Part shown: piece after piece, positions 5,461 to 6,456 of the stretch
Layout of the letters: each line of letters opens with the position of its first letter
Position numbering within the stretch: position 1 is the first letter of the stretch
Assembly: GCA_036377675.1 (NCBI GenBank)
Contig: DASUXY010000020.1
Location: 1-6,456, forward strand
DNA: 6,456 bases
Direction of reading: 5' to 3'
Source: DASUXY01 sp036377675
GTDB taxonomy: Bacteria > Bacillota > Bacilli > Bacillales > Amphibacillaceae
Notes under the pieces: generated by a model
What the model was told of the DNA's origin: nothing
What the model saw: the letters and a program-made list of their open reading frames with translations, nothing else
Database searches by the model: none
Position numbers and translations under genes: made by a program

Positions 5461-6456
5461 TTATTCAGGAACGGATTGTTCACCATTTATATAGCCGGCA
5501 CCATATACATTCGGATCTCGATCCGTCCATAAGTCAGCGCCTGAGCGGATGAACTCTTTTACTTCGTCGGGGGTTGCGTCTGGACGATGCTGTCTTATCA
5601 GTGCGACAATACCCGCACAAATTGGCGTCGCCATCGATGTTCCTGATAGCACAAAATAGTCTGTATCGACTCGATTTGTCTTTTGGAGTTTATCTAAAAA
5701 TGATTGTGGGGAGCGTAAAGAAATGATATGGACACCCGGAGCTAAAATATCTGGTTTTTCAATACCGTAAATCGTTGGCCCACGACTTGAAAAGCTCGCC
5801 ACATCATCATCTTCTCTCGTATTTTCTGTACGATTATCATCCAGCGCTCCGACCGTAATGACTTGACGACTAATACCAGGGCTTGCAATTGTTTGCGATT
5901 CTGGACCTTCATTACCAGCTGCTACACAAACGATTATTCCAGTAGCCCAAGCCTCATTGACAATGCGAACCATCGGATCATCTTCTTCATCATTAAACCG
6001 TTGAGCAGTACTTCCTAAAGACATGCTTATGATATCAATGGAGTCGCTCGGATTCTCCTCATTATATTGCAAGCACCATTCAACACCTTTCATGACTGTT
6101 TCTAACGAGCCCGCGCCCATACTGTTCAAAACTTTTACTCCAACCAAATTTGCTTCTGGAGCTGGTCCTTTATATAAGCCTGACGATGCTTGACCATTTC
6201 CAGCAATATCCCCTGCACAGTGTGTTCCATGTCCATGATCATCATAAGGTTCAGTTCTTCCGTTAATAAAATCAACAAAATCGATAATTCTACCATCGAG
6301 ATCTTCATGTGGATAAATACCCGTATCAATGACCGCAGCCGTAACACCTTTTCCTGTTAACTCCGTCTCATTTCGTATAATTTGCTTTGCCTGTGCAGAA
6401 TCTACAGCTACATCTAATAAGGCATGCACTTCACGGTTTAAATAAATTTTTTGGAT
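5461..6456 (-). CDS. aprX: AprX-type intracellular subtilisin-like protease (5' part outside window)
   Basis: This is a serine endopeptidase of the subtilase (S8) family; 331 residues to the window edge are visible and the gene continues past it. The catalytic triad is intact: D44 in AVIDTG, H76 in GHGTHCAG, S274 in LSGTSMATP, with the oxyanion asparagine N182 in AAGNEG (numbering from the first visible residue). The protein matches my memory of Bacillus AprX (about 440 residues) closely in ALTGKGV-like, PYDDHGHGTHCAGD, YKGPAPEANLVGVKVLN and SFSSRGPTIYG blocks, so about 110 N-terminal residues should be missing. AprX is described as a cytoplasmic stationary-phase protease without a signal peptide; the true N-terminus cannot be inspected here. 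A GTG at 6429 is an internal valine, not the start, because homologous sequence continues upstream. The gene converges with putB. Confidence 0.92.
   Translation of the reverse strand: MQKIYLNREVHALLDVAVDSAQAKQIIRNETELTGKGVTAAVIDTGIYPHEDLDGRIIDFVDFINGRTEPYDDHGHGTHCAGDIAGNGQASSGLYKGPAPEANLVGVKVLNSMGAGSLETVMKGVEWCLQYNEENPSDSIDIISMSLGSTAQRFNDEEDDPMVRIVNEAWATGIIVCVAAGNEGPESQTIASPGISRQVITVGALDDNRTENTREDDDVASFSSRGPTIYGIEKPDILAPGVHIISLRSPQSFLDKLQKTNRVDTDYFVLSGTSMATPICAGIVALIRQHRPDATPDEVKEFIRSGADLWTDRDPNVYGAGYINGEQSVPE

Overview
The window looks like ordinary chromosomal DNA from a member of the Bacillaceae (low-GC Gram-positive). The five recognisable genes all have their closest known relatives in Bacillus-type genomes: an IlvE-type aminotransferase, a YndM/DUF2512 membrane protein, an AMP-forming acyl-CoA synthetase, a monofunctional proline dehydrogenase and an AprX-type subtilase. 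AGGAGG-like ribosome binding sites and hairpin terminators fit the same group. I see no insertion sequence, phage gene, tRNA, rRNA, CRISPR array or defence system, and nothing that amounts to a clear new biological system.

Layout from left to right. Positions 2-133 (+) hold the last 43 codons of an unrecognised gene. A 326-base spacer follows, with a strong bulged hairpin right after that stop, a small open frame of uncertain status, and a possible promoter with a palindrome. Next is ilvE (460-1545, +), closed by a textbook terminator (1581-1621). It converges with a yndM-like gene (1650-2102, -). Upstream of yndM is a 145-base gap with two perfect hairpins, then an acyl-CoA synthetase gene (2248-3804, -). 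Each minus-strand gene appears to have its own transcript. The acyl-CoA synthetase and the proline dehydrogenase (4279-5271, +) are divergent. The 474 bases between them carry an extended -10 promoter for the synthetase, a weaker promoter and a near-consensus catabolite-repression (cre) site on the proline dehydrogenase side. A symmetric hairpin (5313-5345) separates the proline dehydrogenase from a convergent aprX gene (5461 to beyond 6456, -), whose N-terminal part lies outside the window.

The genes share a loose theme of amino-acid and fatty-acid turnover: transamination of branched-chain amino acids, activation of fatty acids, oxidation of proline and intracellular proteolysis. Orientation and terminators nevertheless argue for separate transcription units, not one operon. 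Observations most worth a second look are the positively flanked hydrophobic tail on the proline dehydrogenase, the cre-like site in front of it, the two mutually exclusive hairpins after position 133, and a short ORF that overlaps both the 3' end of yndM and the ilvE terminator.
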